From contig CBIHOF010000010.1 in assembly GCA_966211955.1 (NCBI GenBank), positions 114,264-178,263 on the forward strand: a DNA stretch of 64,000 nt, read 5' to 3'. The position numbers and the translations under genes are program-made. The DNA is from Albitalea sp966211955 (GTDB lineage Bacteria; Pseudomonadota; Gammaproteobacteria; Burkholderiales; Burkholderiaceae_C). The notes under the pieces are model-generated. The model saw nothing but the letters and a program-made list of their open reading frames with translations. It searched no databases and was not told the DNA's origin. Shown here in pieces: positions 35,928-44,791 of the stretch; position 1 is the stretch's first letter; the number at the start of each line of letters is the position of its first letter.

Positions 35928-37043
35928 TCAGGCGATGGCCGACCGCGTCCGTCGTGGCCCGGCCAGCGTCTCGCCGAGGACGATCTCGGTGGGCAGGACG
36001 ATGTTGAATGGTCCGGGATACGGCTCGCCCCGGCGGAACGCCTCGATGCGCTGTAGCAGCACTTCGACGGCCCGCCGACCCATCTCGTGAAGCGGCTGGC
36101 GCACCGTCGCCATGCGCGCCGAGCGCCACATGAAGGTATGGTCGTAGCCAACGACCGAGACGTCGTCCGGCACGCGCAGCCCACGCGATCGCAAGGTCTC
36201 GATGCAGCCGAAGGCAATGGCATCGTTGCAGCCGAACACGGCCTCGGGCAGCGGCCGGCCGCGGTGATGCCGCAGCCACTCCTGCATCGCCTCGCGGCCG
36301 CCATCGACGCTGAGCGGCGCACGAACAAGGTGGTCGCGTGCCGGCTTGACGCCCGCTTCGGCGTGAGCCCGCAGGTAGCCTTCGACGCGCTGTTCAGCCA
36401 GTGAAATGCCCGGCGGTCCACCCACGTGCAGGATGCGCCGGTGCCCCATGGCGAGCAACTGGCGCACCATCGCGCAGGCACCGGCCTCGTTGTCCGACTC
36501 GATGTTCACCACGCCGGCCAGCGGACTGTCGGCATGCACGGACACCAGCGGCGTGTGCGGCGGCAACCACGCCGAGCAGTCATCTTGCAGGAGTGGGGCG
36601 AGCAGGATCAGGCCATCGACCCGGCCGTCACACAGTGCCGGCATGCGCACTGGCGCATCGTCCCAGCTGCCCAGCGTGAATACGGCCGTCGTCTGCCCGG
36701 CGGCCGTGGCGCCCTGCATGACGCCGCTGAAAACTTCAAGGAAGTAGAGGTTCGGCTCTTCGCCAATCATGTTGGTGACGAAGCCCACCGTGTTGGTGCG
36801 CCGGTTCGCCAGCGCGCGCGCGGTCGCATTCGGCCGGTACCCGAGCCCCTGCGCCGCGGCCAGTACACGCTTGCATGTCTCGGCCGACACGCGGGCCGAA
36901 CCTCGGCGACCTCCGTTGAGGGCGGACGAGGCGGCCGCCTCCGACACGCCCGCCGCGCGGGCCACGTCGAGAAGCGTCGGCGCATCGCTGCGGCGGCGTG
37001 TCTTCGGCGGTGTCGCGGGTGGTTTCGGATTCGAAGTTGGCAC
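35928..37043 (-). CDS. LacI family transcriptional regulator
   Basis: Sugar-responsive repressor of 371 residues. The helix-turn-helix and hinge (about 22-75) read TLLDVARAAGVSEAAASSAL and GLGYRPNATARALANRRT. The periplasmic-binding-protein fold follows, with the dimer region ending PFNIVLPTEIVLGETL. The GTG at 37041-37043 has GGAG five bases upstream; a TTG at 37058 is possible. It sits at the head of the GH62-GH43-GH51-GH27-GH43 gene run on the same strand and probably represses it. Its ligand is likely a xylan- or arabinan-derived sugar, but this is inferred from context. Confidence 0.9.
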   Translation of the reverse strand: MPTSNPKPPATPPKTRRRSDAPTLLDVARAAGVSEAAASSALNGGRRGSARVSAETCKRVLAAAQGLGYRPNATARALANRRTNTVGFVTNMIGEEPNLYFLEVFSGVMQGATAAGQTTAVFTLGSWDDAPVRMPALCDGRVDGLILLAPLLQDDCSAWLPPHTPLVSVHADSPLAGVVNIESDNEAGACAMVRQLLAMGHRRILHVGGPPGISLAEQRVEGYLRAHAEAGVKPARDHLVRAPLSVDGGREAMQEWLRHHRGRPLPEAVFGCNDAIAFGCIETLRSRGLRVPDDVSVVGYDHTFMWRSARMATVRQPLHEMGRRAVEVLLQRIEAFRRGEPYPGPFNIVLPTEIVLGETLAGPRRTRSAIA

Positions 37044-37203
37044 GGATGCTCCGGGCAAGCGAAGCGCCGCGCAGGCGGGTCACGCAGCGGCGCACTGTAG
37101 CACCGGCCCTCGTGCGCAGCGGAGCCCGCGCTGCCGCCGGCGCCTCTTCCCATTGCCGCGCCATTGGTGCGTCCCATTCAACAAGGAAGTGCTGCTCGCG
37201 GGT

Positions 37204-37233
37204 CTAGTGGGCGTGTCGACCACTGCCTAGGAT
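37204..37233 (+). promoter_or_regulatory. CTAG-N18-CCTAGGAT promoter, copy 1 (peroxiredoxin gene)
   Basis: CTAG at 37204-37207 and CCTAGGAT at 37226-37233, 18 bases apart. It lies 40 bases before the peroxiredoxin start. The TAGGAT part fits a -10 box of the TAnnAT type; the CTAG part takes the place of the -35 box. Identical spacing recurs at four other promoters of this island. Confidence 0.65.
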
Positions 37234-37272
37234 GGCCGCCATGGACACTTTTCTCCATGCAAGGCGGCAAGC

Positions 37273-38169
37273 ATGCAAAGACTGCATCTGGAAATCGACG
37301 GGCGATTGCTGGTCTACGTCGGCGTCGTGGTCGGGTCGTTGCTTGCCGGAATCCTCGGTGCAATACCAGTCGGACAAGATCCATCGGGCGGCGACCCATC
37401 AGATGGCAGCGCGTCATCGCACGCGGTCGCAGAGCGCTGCGCACCGATCGATCTCACGTCTTCAGCCGCCCAATTCATCAAGGAGATCGGCATGGAACCC
37501 ACTGTCGCCCACATCTACCAGTCCGCTCAGCAGAGGATCAATGTCCTGACGCAGGGATCGACATCCTGGCCCAGGACGGAGCAGGCCGCGTCGGCCGTGT
37601 TCCAGTCGACAGGCATTTCGACGCGCGCCAAGCGAGAGGGCGATCCGGCACCGGACGTGATCCTGCCGGACGCATTCGGTCGTCCGACGCGCTTGTCCGA
37701 CTGCTGGGGAAGAGGGCCACTCGTCGTCATCTTCTACCGCGGCGGCTGGTGCGGCTATTGCAACCTTCAGCTTCGCGCCTGGCAGGCACATGCTGATGAG
37801 CTGAGTTCATTGAACGCGACCTTGCTCGCAATATCGCCGCAGACGCCGGACAACTCAATGACGACAGCCGAGATCAACGCGTTGGCATACCCAGTTCTGA
37901 GCGATTCCACGCTCGATGCAGCCGACGGCTTCAACATCTCGTTCACCTTGCCTCCGGAACTGGTCGACTTCTACGGCGCGGTTGGCGTGGATGTCCCTGT
38001 CTTCAACGGCAACGGGCAATGGGTGCTGCCTGTTCCATCCACGTTCGTGATCGACGAGGGCGGCACGATTCGCCTCGCGCACATCGATGAGGACGTTGGC
38101 CGCCATCCCGAACCGCGCGAAGTTCTCGCCCGCATCAGGCAAATGTCCGCCGATGGGCCGAGGGGGTGA
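37273..38169 (+). CDS. Peroxiredoxin-like (AhpC/TSA) protein
   Basis: Thioredoxin-fold peroxidase-like protein of 298 residues. The core carries EGDPAPDVILPDAFGRP (about 116-132), then VIFYRGGWCGYCNLQLRAW with two cysteines in CGYC, and STFVIDEGGTIRLAHIDEDV near the end. It probably reduces peroxides. The ATG at 37273 fits the promoter just upstream and adds a membrane anchor (LLVYVGVVVGSLLAGILGAI). However, an internal ATG at 37492 has a perfect AAGGAG site six bases away and would give a soluble 225-residue protein, the usual family form. Both starts may be used. The next gene overlaps or follows closely. Confidence 0.85.
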   Translation: MQRLHLEIDGRLLVYVGVVVGSLLAGILGAIPVGQDPSGGDPSDGSASSHAVAERCAPIDLTSSAAQFIKEIGMEPTVAHIYQSAQQRINVLTQGSTSWPRTEQAASAVFQSTGISTRAKREGDPAPDVILPDAFGRPTRLSDCWGRGPLVVIFYRGGWCGYCNLQLRAWQAHADELSSLNATLLAISPQTPDNSMTTAEINALAYPVLSDSTLDAADGFNISFTLPPELVDFYGAVGVDVPVFNGNGQWVLPVPSTFVIDEGGTIRLAHIDEDVGRHPEPREVLARIRQMSADGPRG

Positions 38170-38210
38170 CGGCTCGCCCCACGCGTTCCTCAAACGAAAA
38201 ACGCAATCCC

Positions 38211-39089
38211 ATGATCAACGTCCTTCTTCAGACCACCATCGCACCTAATGCAGACGACTGGGGCATCGAACGATTCAGCCTGCTGCGCCATAGCCTGTCC
38301 GCCTCACGCAGTGCCGAAGGTGATCCGGTTTTCAAGGTGACCGCGCGCAACCTGGTCTGCGTCGGGCAGCCCGACCCTGTGCTGTCGACGCTTCACGAAT
38401 CGGATTTCGATGAACTCTGGCTCTTCGCCGTCGACACGGGCGACGGCCTGACGCCAGAGGACTGCGCGGGCATCAGGCAGTTCCACCACCGTGGCAGCGG
38501 ATTGATGTTGACGCGCGACCACATGGATCTCGGCTCATCGCTGTGCGGCCTCGGCTGCGGCCCGGGTGCGGCCCACTGCTTCCACTCGAAGAACGTGGAT
38601 CCCGATGAGTCGCGGCGGCGCATCGACGATCCGTACACCGCACAAATTCTGTGGCCGAACTATCACTCCGGCGCGAACGGTGACTTCCAGCAGGTACAGA
38701 TCGCCGGCATGCCGCATCCCGTCCTGCGCGACCCGCTTTCGCCGACTGGTCTGCTGCGGTACTTGCCGACGCATCCGCACGAGGGTTCGGTTTGCGTGCC
38801 GCTCGACGATCCCACGGCACGCGTCATCCTGGAGGGCCACAGCGCCGTGAGCGGGACAAGATTCAACCTGGCAGTCGCGTTCGAGCCCTCTGACACAAAT
38901 GGGCCGGCCCTCGCGCAATCGACGTTCCACCACTTTTGCGACTACAACTGGGACACCGCCACCCGCGCGCCCTCGTTCGTCAGTGAAGCGCCAGGAAACG
39001 GAATGAGTCAGTTCCCGGAAGCACTTCGCTCGACCCGTCAATATGTCCACAACATCGCGATGTGGCTGGCCGGCAAGTTGCCGGCCTGA
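38211..39089 (+). CDS. Conserved hypothetical protein, possible class I glutamine amidotransferase-like fold
   Basis: Protein of 292 residues, not firmly recognised. The opening MINVLLQTTIAPNADDWGIE and the segments FDELWLFAVDTGDGLTPEDC and GLMLTRDHMDLGSSLCG suggest a flavodoxin- or ThuA-like fold, with HNIAMWLAGKLPA at the end. No signal peptide. An alternative GTG at 38166 would overlap the peroxiredoxin stop as GTGA; ATG 38211 was chosen because it starts the conserved part. It is probably co-transcribed with the peroxiredoxin gene and so likely belongs to the same stress response. Confidence 0.7.
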   Translation: MINVLLQTTIAPNADDWGIERFSLLRHSLSASRSAEGDPVFKVTARNLVCVGQPDPVLSTLHESDFDELWLFAVDTGDGLTPEDCAGIRQFHHRGSGLMLTRDHMDLGSSLCGLGCGPGAAHCFHSKNVDPDESRRRIDDPYTAQILWPNYHSGANGDFQQVQIAGMPHPVLRDPLSPTGLLRYLPTHPHEGSVCVPLDDPTARVILEGHSAVSGTRFNLAVAFEPSDTNGPALAQSTFHHFCDYNWDTATRAPSFVSEAPGNGMSQFPEALRSTRQYVHNIAMWLAGKLPA

Positions 39090-39143
39090 CAGCGCCAGGA
39101 GTGCAGAGCGTGTCGAGCGGCGGTCGGGCTTGCAGGGGCTTGA

Positions 39144-39161
39144 GCCTTAGCAAGTCATAAC
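39144..39161 (+). promoter_or_regulatory. GCCTTAGCA-N3-CATAAC motif upstream of the SnoaL-regulator operon
   Basis: GCCTTAGCA (39144-39152), three bases, then CATAAC (39156-39161). The same 15 fixed bases with the same gap occur on the minus strand at 46104-46087, before the 84-residue protein and LysR genes. TAACACGCC also occurs beside both copies. Probably a binding site shared by the two regulator operons. Confidence 0.45.
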
Positions 39162-39226
39162 AGGTCTTAACACGCCGTGGCGGCTGGATTGGTCGATGAT
39201 TGACGCCAGCCACCACGAAAGTGGAA

Positions 39227-39682
39227 ATGACACGTTCACAACTGCCATCACCTGTCGTCTCAGCCCCTTCAATGCCAGGACCGGTCGGGACCTTCGTCGT
39301 GGCGACCAATTCCTTCGATGCAGACGCATTGCTCGCGTGCTTTGCAGGCGAGGCCTTGGTCAACGACCAGTTGCGCGACTATTGGGGCCTGGACGCGATC
39401 AGGGCGTGGATTCAGCGGGAGGTCGTCGGAGTGAAACTGACGATGAAGGTCGTCAAGGTCGTCGAGCATTACGGTGACGCGATCGTCACGGCCGAGATGG
39501 ACGGAGACTACGACAAGGCGGGACTGCCCGTCCCCTTGGTCCTCGCGTTCCACTTTGCCCTGCGTGCGGACAAGGTCGTCCGCTTGGTCATTCTCAACAA
39601 CCGGACCACGGACTCTGCTCCCGAGATCCGCAGCCTTCACGTCCCACACGTGTCCCAGCGCCGGCTGGAAGAAGGACCTTGA
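39227..39682 (+). CDS. SnoaL-like/NTF2-fold protein
   Basis: Protein of 151 residues with the cone-shaped NTF2/SnoaL fold: ATNSFDADALLACFAGEALV, then DYWGLDAIRAWIQREV, VVEHYGDAIVTAEMDGDYDK and LAFHFALRADKVVRLVILNN. Such proteins act as isomerases, hydrolases or ligand binders. The ATG at 39227 was chosen over a TTG at 39200. Its stop lies 75 bases before the ATPase-regulator start and even overlaps a possible TTG start of that gene, so the two form an operon; it might bind the signal that the regulator answers to. Confidence 0.8.
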   Translation: MTRSQLPSPVVSAPSMPGPVGTFVVATNSFDADALLACFAGEALVNDQLRDYWGLDAIRAWIQREVVGVKLTMKVVKVVEHYGDAIVTAEMDGDYDKAGLPVPLVLAFHFALRADKVVRLVILNNRTTDSAPEIRSLHVPHVSQRRLEEGP

Positions 39683-39756
39683 CCTCGCTGGGGATCTCTC
39701 AAACCGGTGGCCTGGGGCAGAATGCGGCGCTGGCTCGGCTCAAGAAGGTCAAGGCG

Positions 39757-42612
39757 ATGGCAACAACGAAGACGGGCGCGCCGGAGGAGGTGCGCCAAGC
39801 CGACTGGATCGCCACCTTCGGACCGTTTCGACTGTCTGCCAGGGAGCGGCTTCTCGAGAAAGACGGCGTTCCCGTGCATCTCGGGGGACGAGCCCTCAGC
39901 CTGTTGATCACTCTCGTCGACGCGGCCGGCGAAGTCGTGTCCAAGCGGGACCTGATTGCGCGCGTCTGGCCCGACGTGGTGGTCGAGGAGGGCAGCCTTC
40001 GCGTCCACATGGTTGCAGTCCGCAAGGCGCTGGGCGATGGAGAGTCAGGAGCCCGGTACGTGAGCAACGTTGCCGGCCAAGGCTATTGCTTCGTGGCGCC
40101 CGTGGCGCATGCGAACCCCGCGGCCGGCGGCGCCCAGGTTGTTCTTCCCCACGGCCTTCCCGCGGCATTGGCGCGCATGGTGGGTCGAGACGCCAACGTC
40201 GCGCTCATTCACGACGAGCTGCTGTCCAAGCGCTTCGTGACGATCGTCGGACCCGGCGGAATCGGCAAGACAACCGTCGCCGTGTCGGCCGCCTGGCGTG
40301 TGATGCCTGCCTTCGAAGGCGCCGTCCGGTTCGTCGATCTCGCGCCAGTGAACGACGCCAATCTGGTACCCAGCACGCTTGCCGCGACGCTCGGACTCAT
40401 GGGCCATGGCACTGACCCGGTGTCAACCATCGTCAACTTCCTGCGCGACAAGCGCATGTTGCTGGTGCTGGACAACTGCGAACACGTGGGAGATGTCGTC
40501 GCAGGGGTCGTCGAGCGCATCTTCAAGGAAGCGCCGCAAGTTCATCTGCTCGCCACCAGCCGTGAGCCCTTGCGGGTCGAAGGTGAACAGGTTCATCGCT
40601 TGCTGCCGCTTGAGTGCCCGCCAACCGACCAGTCGCTCATGGCCGCGCAGGCGCTTTGCTACCCCGCGGTGCAACTGTTCGTGGAACGCGCGGCGGCAGG
40701 TGCTGCCAAGTTCAAACTCGGCGACGCCGATGCGCATCTCGTGGCAAAGATCTGTCGCGAACTCGATGGCATCGCTCTCGCGATAGAACTGGCGGCAGGT
40801 GGGCTCGATGCCTACGGGGTTCAAGGCATCGCCGACTTGCTCGACAGGCACATCAAGTTGCTTTGGCATGGACGTCGCACGGCAGTGCCCCGGCACCAGA
40901 CGATGCGTGCGGCGCTGGAATGGAGCTACGACCTTCTGTCTGTCGAGGAGCGCGCGGTCCTGGGCCGCCTCTCGGTGTTCGTCGGCATCTTCTCGCTTGA
41001 AGCAGCGGTGGTCGTCGCAGCTCATGGAGAGGTCGATGAGGCGGCCGTCATCCGGACGATCGTGAACCTGGTCGCGAAATCCTTGCTGGCCACCGAAGCC
41101 AGGCCCGGCAACGCGTCAATGCGCTATCGCATGTTGGACACCACGCGTGTCTATGCGCTTGAGAAACTCATAGAAAGCGGCGAGTCCGACGCCACGGCGT
41201 TGCGCCACGCCGGCCACTACCGCAACGTTTTTGAACACGCCGGACCGGCGATATCGCAGCATGCAGAGGCCCTGGGCAACGTCCGGGCGGCCCTCACCTG
41301 GAGCCTGTCCGAGGCCGGCGACCTGGAGACAGGCACCGCGCTCGCCGCCGCGGCGGCCCCGCTGCTGCTGGGCATGTCGCTGCTGAGCGAATGCCGCGAG
41401 TGGACGAAACGGGCGATCGCCGCGCTTGACGACACCTCCCGGGGTTCGCGGCGTGAGATGGAACTGCAGGCGTCGCTTGGCCAGTCGCACATGTTCACGA
41501 GGGGCAACAGCGAAGAAGTCAGGAGCGCGTACTCGCGCGGCCTTGAACTGGCCCAAGGGCTTGAGGATGTGGTCTTCGAGTCGAGGTTGCTTGGCGGGTT
41601 TGGCGCGTTTCTGCTTCGCACGGGCGACTTCCGCGAAGCGCTGGAAGTGACCAGGCGCGGCGAGTCTGTCGCGCGGCGCTCGGGCGACCCGGCTGCAATT
41701 CAAGCGGCGGGGTCCATGCTCGGTCTGGCGCTGGACCTGACGGGCGACATCGTGAGTGCCGAGCAGCACAGGGTGGTGGCGCTCGTCGGAAGCGCAGAAG
41801 GACAGCGCATCCGAACGGTGCGCATGGGTTTCGACCCCCGCGTCAACGCCCTGTGCGGCCAGGCGCGGACCCATTGGCTGCGAGGCAGGTGCGATCAGGC
41901 GGCAACAGTCGCCAGCTACGCGATCAAGCAGGCCGAGTTGCTCGAGCATCCTGTCGCCCTTTGTATCGCGCTCATCTGGGCAGGCTCCGTTTTCCTCTGG
42001 AGAGGAGATTGGTCGCGAGAAGAGGAAGTCATCGAACGCCTGCTGGCCTTGGCCACCAAGCATTCGCTGTCGCCTTACGCCGCCGTCGCCACCGGCTTGT
42101 CCGGCGAGATGCATGTTCAGCGCGGCCAGCTTGAAACAGGCGTCAGGCTCCTGCAGGACGGCCTGCAAGCGGTGCACGCCGATCGCTACGAGATGCGGAC
42201 GGGAGAATTCCTCAACGCGTTGGCCGATGGGTTGAACAACTCGCAGGACCCACTCATGGCCATGGCTGCCATCGAGGAAGCGACTGCGCTCATGGAGCGC
42301 AGCGGGGGCTACCTCAACAAGTCCGAGACGCTGCGTGTCAAGGGCGAGATCCTGGCGGGCATGCAAGGCGCGGACCTGCGCCTTGCAGAGCAATGCTTCC
42401 GGGACGCCATCGATTTCGCTCGCCAGCAATCGGCGCTGTCGTGGGAACTGCGGGCAGCCAGCAGCCTGGCGCGCCTGTGGCTGAAGGGCGGCAGGGCCGA
42501 GTCGGCCGCGCAACTGCTGGCGCCGATCTATGGTGCGTTCACCGAAGGCCATGACACGCAGGATCTCTTGGAGGCCAGGCGCCTGCTCGTCGAATGCGGC
42601 CTGGATGTCTGA
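39757..42612 (+). CDS. Winged-helix transcriptional regulator with NB-ARC-like ATPase and TPR-like repeats
   Basis: Regulator of 951 residues. An OmpR/CadC-type winged helix (about 18-105: FRLSARERLLEKDGVPVHLG, DLIARVWPDVVVEEGSLRVH, YVSNVAGQGYCFV) precedes a predicted STAND ATPase. Its Walker A is IVGPGGIGKTTVAV (about 162-175), Walker B is RMLLVLDNCEHV, and LLATSREPL follows. The C-terminal half consists of helical repeats for signal binding. STAND proteins assemble after sensing a ligand. ATG 39757 has AAGG upstream. It follows the SnoaL-like gene and is convergent with two secreted-protein genes; its targets are unknown but probably local. Confidence 0.87.
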   Translation: MATTKTGAPEEVRQADWIATFGPFRLSARERLLEKDGVPVHLGGRALSLLITLVDAAGEVVSKRDLIARVWPDVVVEEGSLRVHMVAVRKALGDGESGARYVSNVAGQGYCFVAPVAHANPAAGGAQVVLPHGLPAALARMVGRDANVALIHDELLSKRFVTIVGPGGIGKTTVAVSAAWRVMPAFEGAVRFVDLAPVNDANLVPSTLAATLGLMGHGTDPVSTIVNFLRDKRMLLVLDNCEHVGDVVAGVVERIFKEAPQVHLLATSREPLRVEGEQVHRLLPLECPPTDQSLMAAQALCYPAVQLFVERAAAGAAKFKLGDADAHLVAKICRELDGIALAIELAAGGLDAYGVQGIADLLDRHIKLLWHGRRTAVPRHQTMRAALEWSYDLLSVEERAVLGRLSVFVGIFSLEAAVVVAAHGEVDEAAVIRTIVNLVAKSLLATEARPGNASMRYRMLDTTRVYALEKLIESGESDATALRHAGHYRNVFEHAGPAISQHAEALGNVRAALTWSLSEAGDLETGTALAAAAAPLLLGMSLLSECREWTKRAIAALDDTSRGSRREMELQASLGQSHMFTRGNSEEVRSAYSRGLELAQGLEDVVFESRLLGGFGAFLLRTGDFREALEVTRRGESVARRSGDPAAIQAAGSMLGLALDLTGDIVSAEQHRVVALVGSAEGQRIRTVRMGFDPRVNALCGQARTHWLRGRCDQAATVASYAIKQAELLEHPVALCIALIWAGSVFLWRGDWSREEEVIERLLALATKHSLSPYAAVATGLSGEMHVQRGQLETGVRLLQDGLQAVHADRYEMRTGEFLNALADGLNNSQDPLMAMAAIEEATALMERSGGYLNKSETLRVKGEILAGMQGADLRLAEQCFRDAIDFARQQSALSWELRAASSLARLWLKGGRAESAAQLLAPIYGAFTEGHDTQDLLEARRLLVECGLDV

Positions 42613-42636
42613 GCGCATTCGCGGCCGTCGATCGGC

Positions 42637-43398
42637 TCACGGGTTCCGGTGCGCAGTGAACGGGATCACAGCGTCGACCGGCGCACCCGGGGGCGATTGG
42701 ATGGGCGTCTCGAACCGGCTGCCCAATCGGTTCCCGCAGGGATCTTCCAGGGTGCCTCGGACAACGAGCTTGTAGGTGCCCGCCATCCACGGTGAGTCCG
42801 GGACGAATGTCCAGGTGCGCTCCCCGTCGGCCAGCTGAGCGTGCCCGGGCATCCGGCGACCGTGGAGGTCGGCGACCGCCAGGTAGTCCGCGTCGCGGCC
42901 ATCGATCGGGCCGTCGAGCGTCACCACCATGGGTTGCCTCGAATCGACCCGAACTGTCGACAAGGTCCAGGCGGACGCGTCGGGCCCGACCGTGTCTGCC
43001 TGCCCCACGCGCCACCGCTTGATCGGATGACCGTCCAGAACCAGCATCACCTCCTCGCCGGTGGACAGGATCGGCCCGAGCTCATCGTGCGCGATCAGCC
43101 CGCTCTTGACACGTCCGGGATGCATCAGGAGCGTCAGCAGCTTCCCGTTCGGAGCCCAGAGTTCTTGCTGCAGGAACGGCTGCTGAACCTGCGTTCCGTC
43201 GGCACGCAACAAGACGAGCCTCGAAAGTACAGGTCCTTCGACCTGCCCATCGAATTGAATCGTCAGTCGCAGCAAGTTGGCGGGAACCTCCGAACCGGAA
43301 GGCTGGACCCGGACCACCAGCGGTAACGGCTGCTGGGCGTGGGAGCTGGTCAACGCCACCGCAAGCGCCGTGGCGCTCAACCATCGGTCGATCCGCAT
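42637..43398 (-). CDS. Secreted hypothetical protein, beta-rich
   Basis: Exported protein of 253 residues with a signal peptide (about 1-21, ending SSHAQ). The body reads as two Ig-like beta domains: NLLRLTIQFDGQVEGPVLSR, then a calcium-dependent Big-like part, TWTFVPDSPWMAGTYKLVVR, ending DPCGNRLGSRFETP. No catalytic motif. The ATG lies three bases after the stop of the upstream propeller-like gene, so the two are one transcription unit and likely partners outside the cytoplasm. Confidence 0.72.
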   Translation of the reverse strand: MRIDRWLSATALAVALTSSHAQQPLPLVVRVQPSGSEVPANLLRLTIQFDGQVEGPVLSRLVLLRADGTQVQQPFLQQELWAPNGKLLTLLMHPGRVKSGLIAHDELGPILSTGEEVMLVLDGHPIKRWRVGQADTVGPDASAWTLSTVRVDSRQPMVVTLDGPIDGRDADYLAVADLHGRRMPGHAQLADGERTWTFVPDSPWMAGTYKLVVRGTLEDPCGNRLGSRFETPIQSPPGAPVDAVIPFTAHRNP

Positions 43399-43401
43399 GA
43401 A

Positions 43402-44631
43402 TCATTCCGATGGCTTGATGTAGGCGGAAAGCCCTTCGTCTTTCAGCATGATGTCCTGCCGAGGCTTGATGTACTTGAGCTGGAACTCGTTGCCCTTGAA
43501 GCTGTAGTCCTGGAAGGTGTACTCGGACAGGAAGTCGCTCAGGCGGAAGCTCAGGTCCTTGCCGACGGTGACGAGCTGCAATGCATCGTTCTCGAGCTGG
43601 CGGCGCACGACGATGAACGACTTGTCATCCAGGTTGTCAATGCGCAGCACGCCTGCCAACGGGGCGGGGGTCACGTCCAGGCCGGCAATCTGGCTGAACG
43701 GCACGGGCTTGTTCATGCCTGGACCTGCACTCGCGGCCTCGACCTGGGACACCGGAATGACGCTGGCTCCGCGCTGGAAGTTGACCAGCAGCAAGTAGTC
43801 CTCTTTCTTGCCCTTCTCGGTCATCGAGTAGGAGACCAGGCCGGCTGGCGTGTTCCCATAGCCCATTTCCGCGATCGTCTTGCCGCGCACATGCGCGCCG
43901 TCCTTGAGGTCCTCGAGCGGGATGGTGACGATGGGGGTACAGGTGTAGGCCGCGACGAGATAGGGCTTGCCGCCCCAGGTCGCAAAGCTCAATGCACGGA
44001 TCGGCGCACGCGTCTCGATCAGGTTGTGGCCGGTGTGGTAGATCTCGACGGATGTCGTCGACTGCTTCGAGTCGAACGGATACTTGACCCGTCGCAATGT
44101 GGACGCGAAGTCCTGGTTGGACAGACCCGCGACGAAGACCTCTCCGTTGTGCCACTTCATGTCGGTGACCGTGAAGCTTCTCTCGGGTATCTCGTTCCAG
44201 AACTCGGATTTCGCGGAGGGCGCGTCGCGAAGCTCGGTGAAGGTCGACTTTGCCGCCTTCAGGTCGATGCGGCGGGCCTTGCGGTCGTTCGTTACCACGA
44301 TCAATGCCGGCTTCTTCTCCGCGCCATAGCTGATCGCGACGTAGGCCTGCGCCGTCCCAGGCCGAAGGACCATGTCTTCGATCGTCACCCTGGCGCCCCC
44401 GACTTGCCGGGACAGGATCGACTCGAGGTCGAAGATGTTGAAGGTCGTGCCGGCGGGCACCTGCTGGGCCGGTGCAAGCGTGATCGCATGGACGCGCGCG
44501 GCCTTCCAGTCGGCGACGAACAGCACGTTGTCCGGTCCGATGGCAAGCCGCGAAACGGACTTGATGTCAGCCGCAGATGCATTGACGGCAGCAATGAGGC
44601 TGCAAGCGGCGGCGATGGTGAAGTGACGCAT
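43402..44631 (-). CDS. Secreted beta-propeller-like protein
   Basis: Exported protein of 409 residues with a signal peptide ending VNASA (residue 20). The start SVSRLAIGPDNVLFVADWKA is NHL/SMP-30-like; later repeats (FTVTDMKWHNGEVFVAGLSN, IRALSFATWGGKPYLVAAY) fit propeller blades. Function unknown. An AAAGGA site precedes the ATG. It has copy 4 of the CTAG-N18-CCTAGNAT promoter 61 bases upstream and is followed directly by the beta-rich protein gene. Confidence 0.75.
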   Translation of the reverse strand: MRHFTIAAACSLIAAVNASAADIKSVSRLAIGPDNVLFVADWKAARVHAITLAPAQQVPAGTTFNIFDLESILSRQVGGARVTIEDMVLRPGTAQAYVAISYGAEKKPALIVVTNDRKARRIDLKAAKSTFTELRDAPSAKSEFWNEIPERSFTVTDMKWHNGEVFVAGLSNQDFASTLRRVKYPFDSKQSTTSVEIYHTGHNLIETRAPIRALSFATWGGKPYLVAAYTCTPIVTIPLEDLKDGAHVRGKTIAEMGYGNTPAGLVSYSMTEKGKKEDYLLLVNFQRGASVIPVSQVEAASAGPGMNKPVPFSQIAGLDVTPAPLAGVLRIDNLDDKSFIVVRRQLENDALQLVTVGKDLSFRLSDFLSEYTFQDYSFKGNEFQLKYIKPRQDIMLKDEGLSAYIKPSE

Positions 44632-44691
44632 GGTGATTCCTTTGATGAGACGGTGTGGGAGATGGAGGCGGTGTCGTTTTCCGTCGATCCG

Positions 44692-44721
44692 ATGCTAGGC
44701 ATCTCGATGTCAATCAGGTAG
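44692..44721 (-). promoter_or_regulatory. CTAG-N18-CCTAGGAT promoter, copy 4 (propeller-like gene)
   Basis: On the minus strand CTAC (44721-44718), 18 bases, then CCTAGCAT (44699-44692): one mismatch in each half, exact spacing. It lies between the LysR gene and the propeller-like gene, 61 bases before the latter. Confidence 0.6.
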
Positions 44722-44791
44722 TCGGGCGAAGTTCAACGAAGAGTTGATTGGAGGGAACCAATCGCCGAGCCGCTCGATAGCGAGCGCATGT

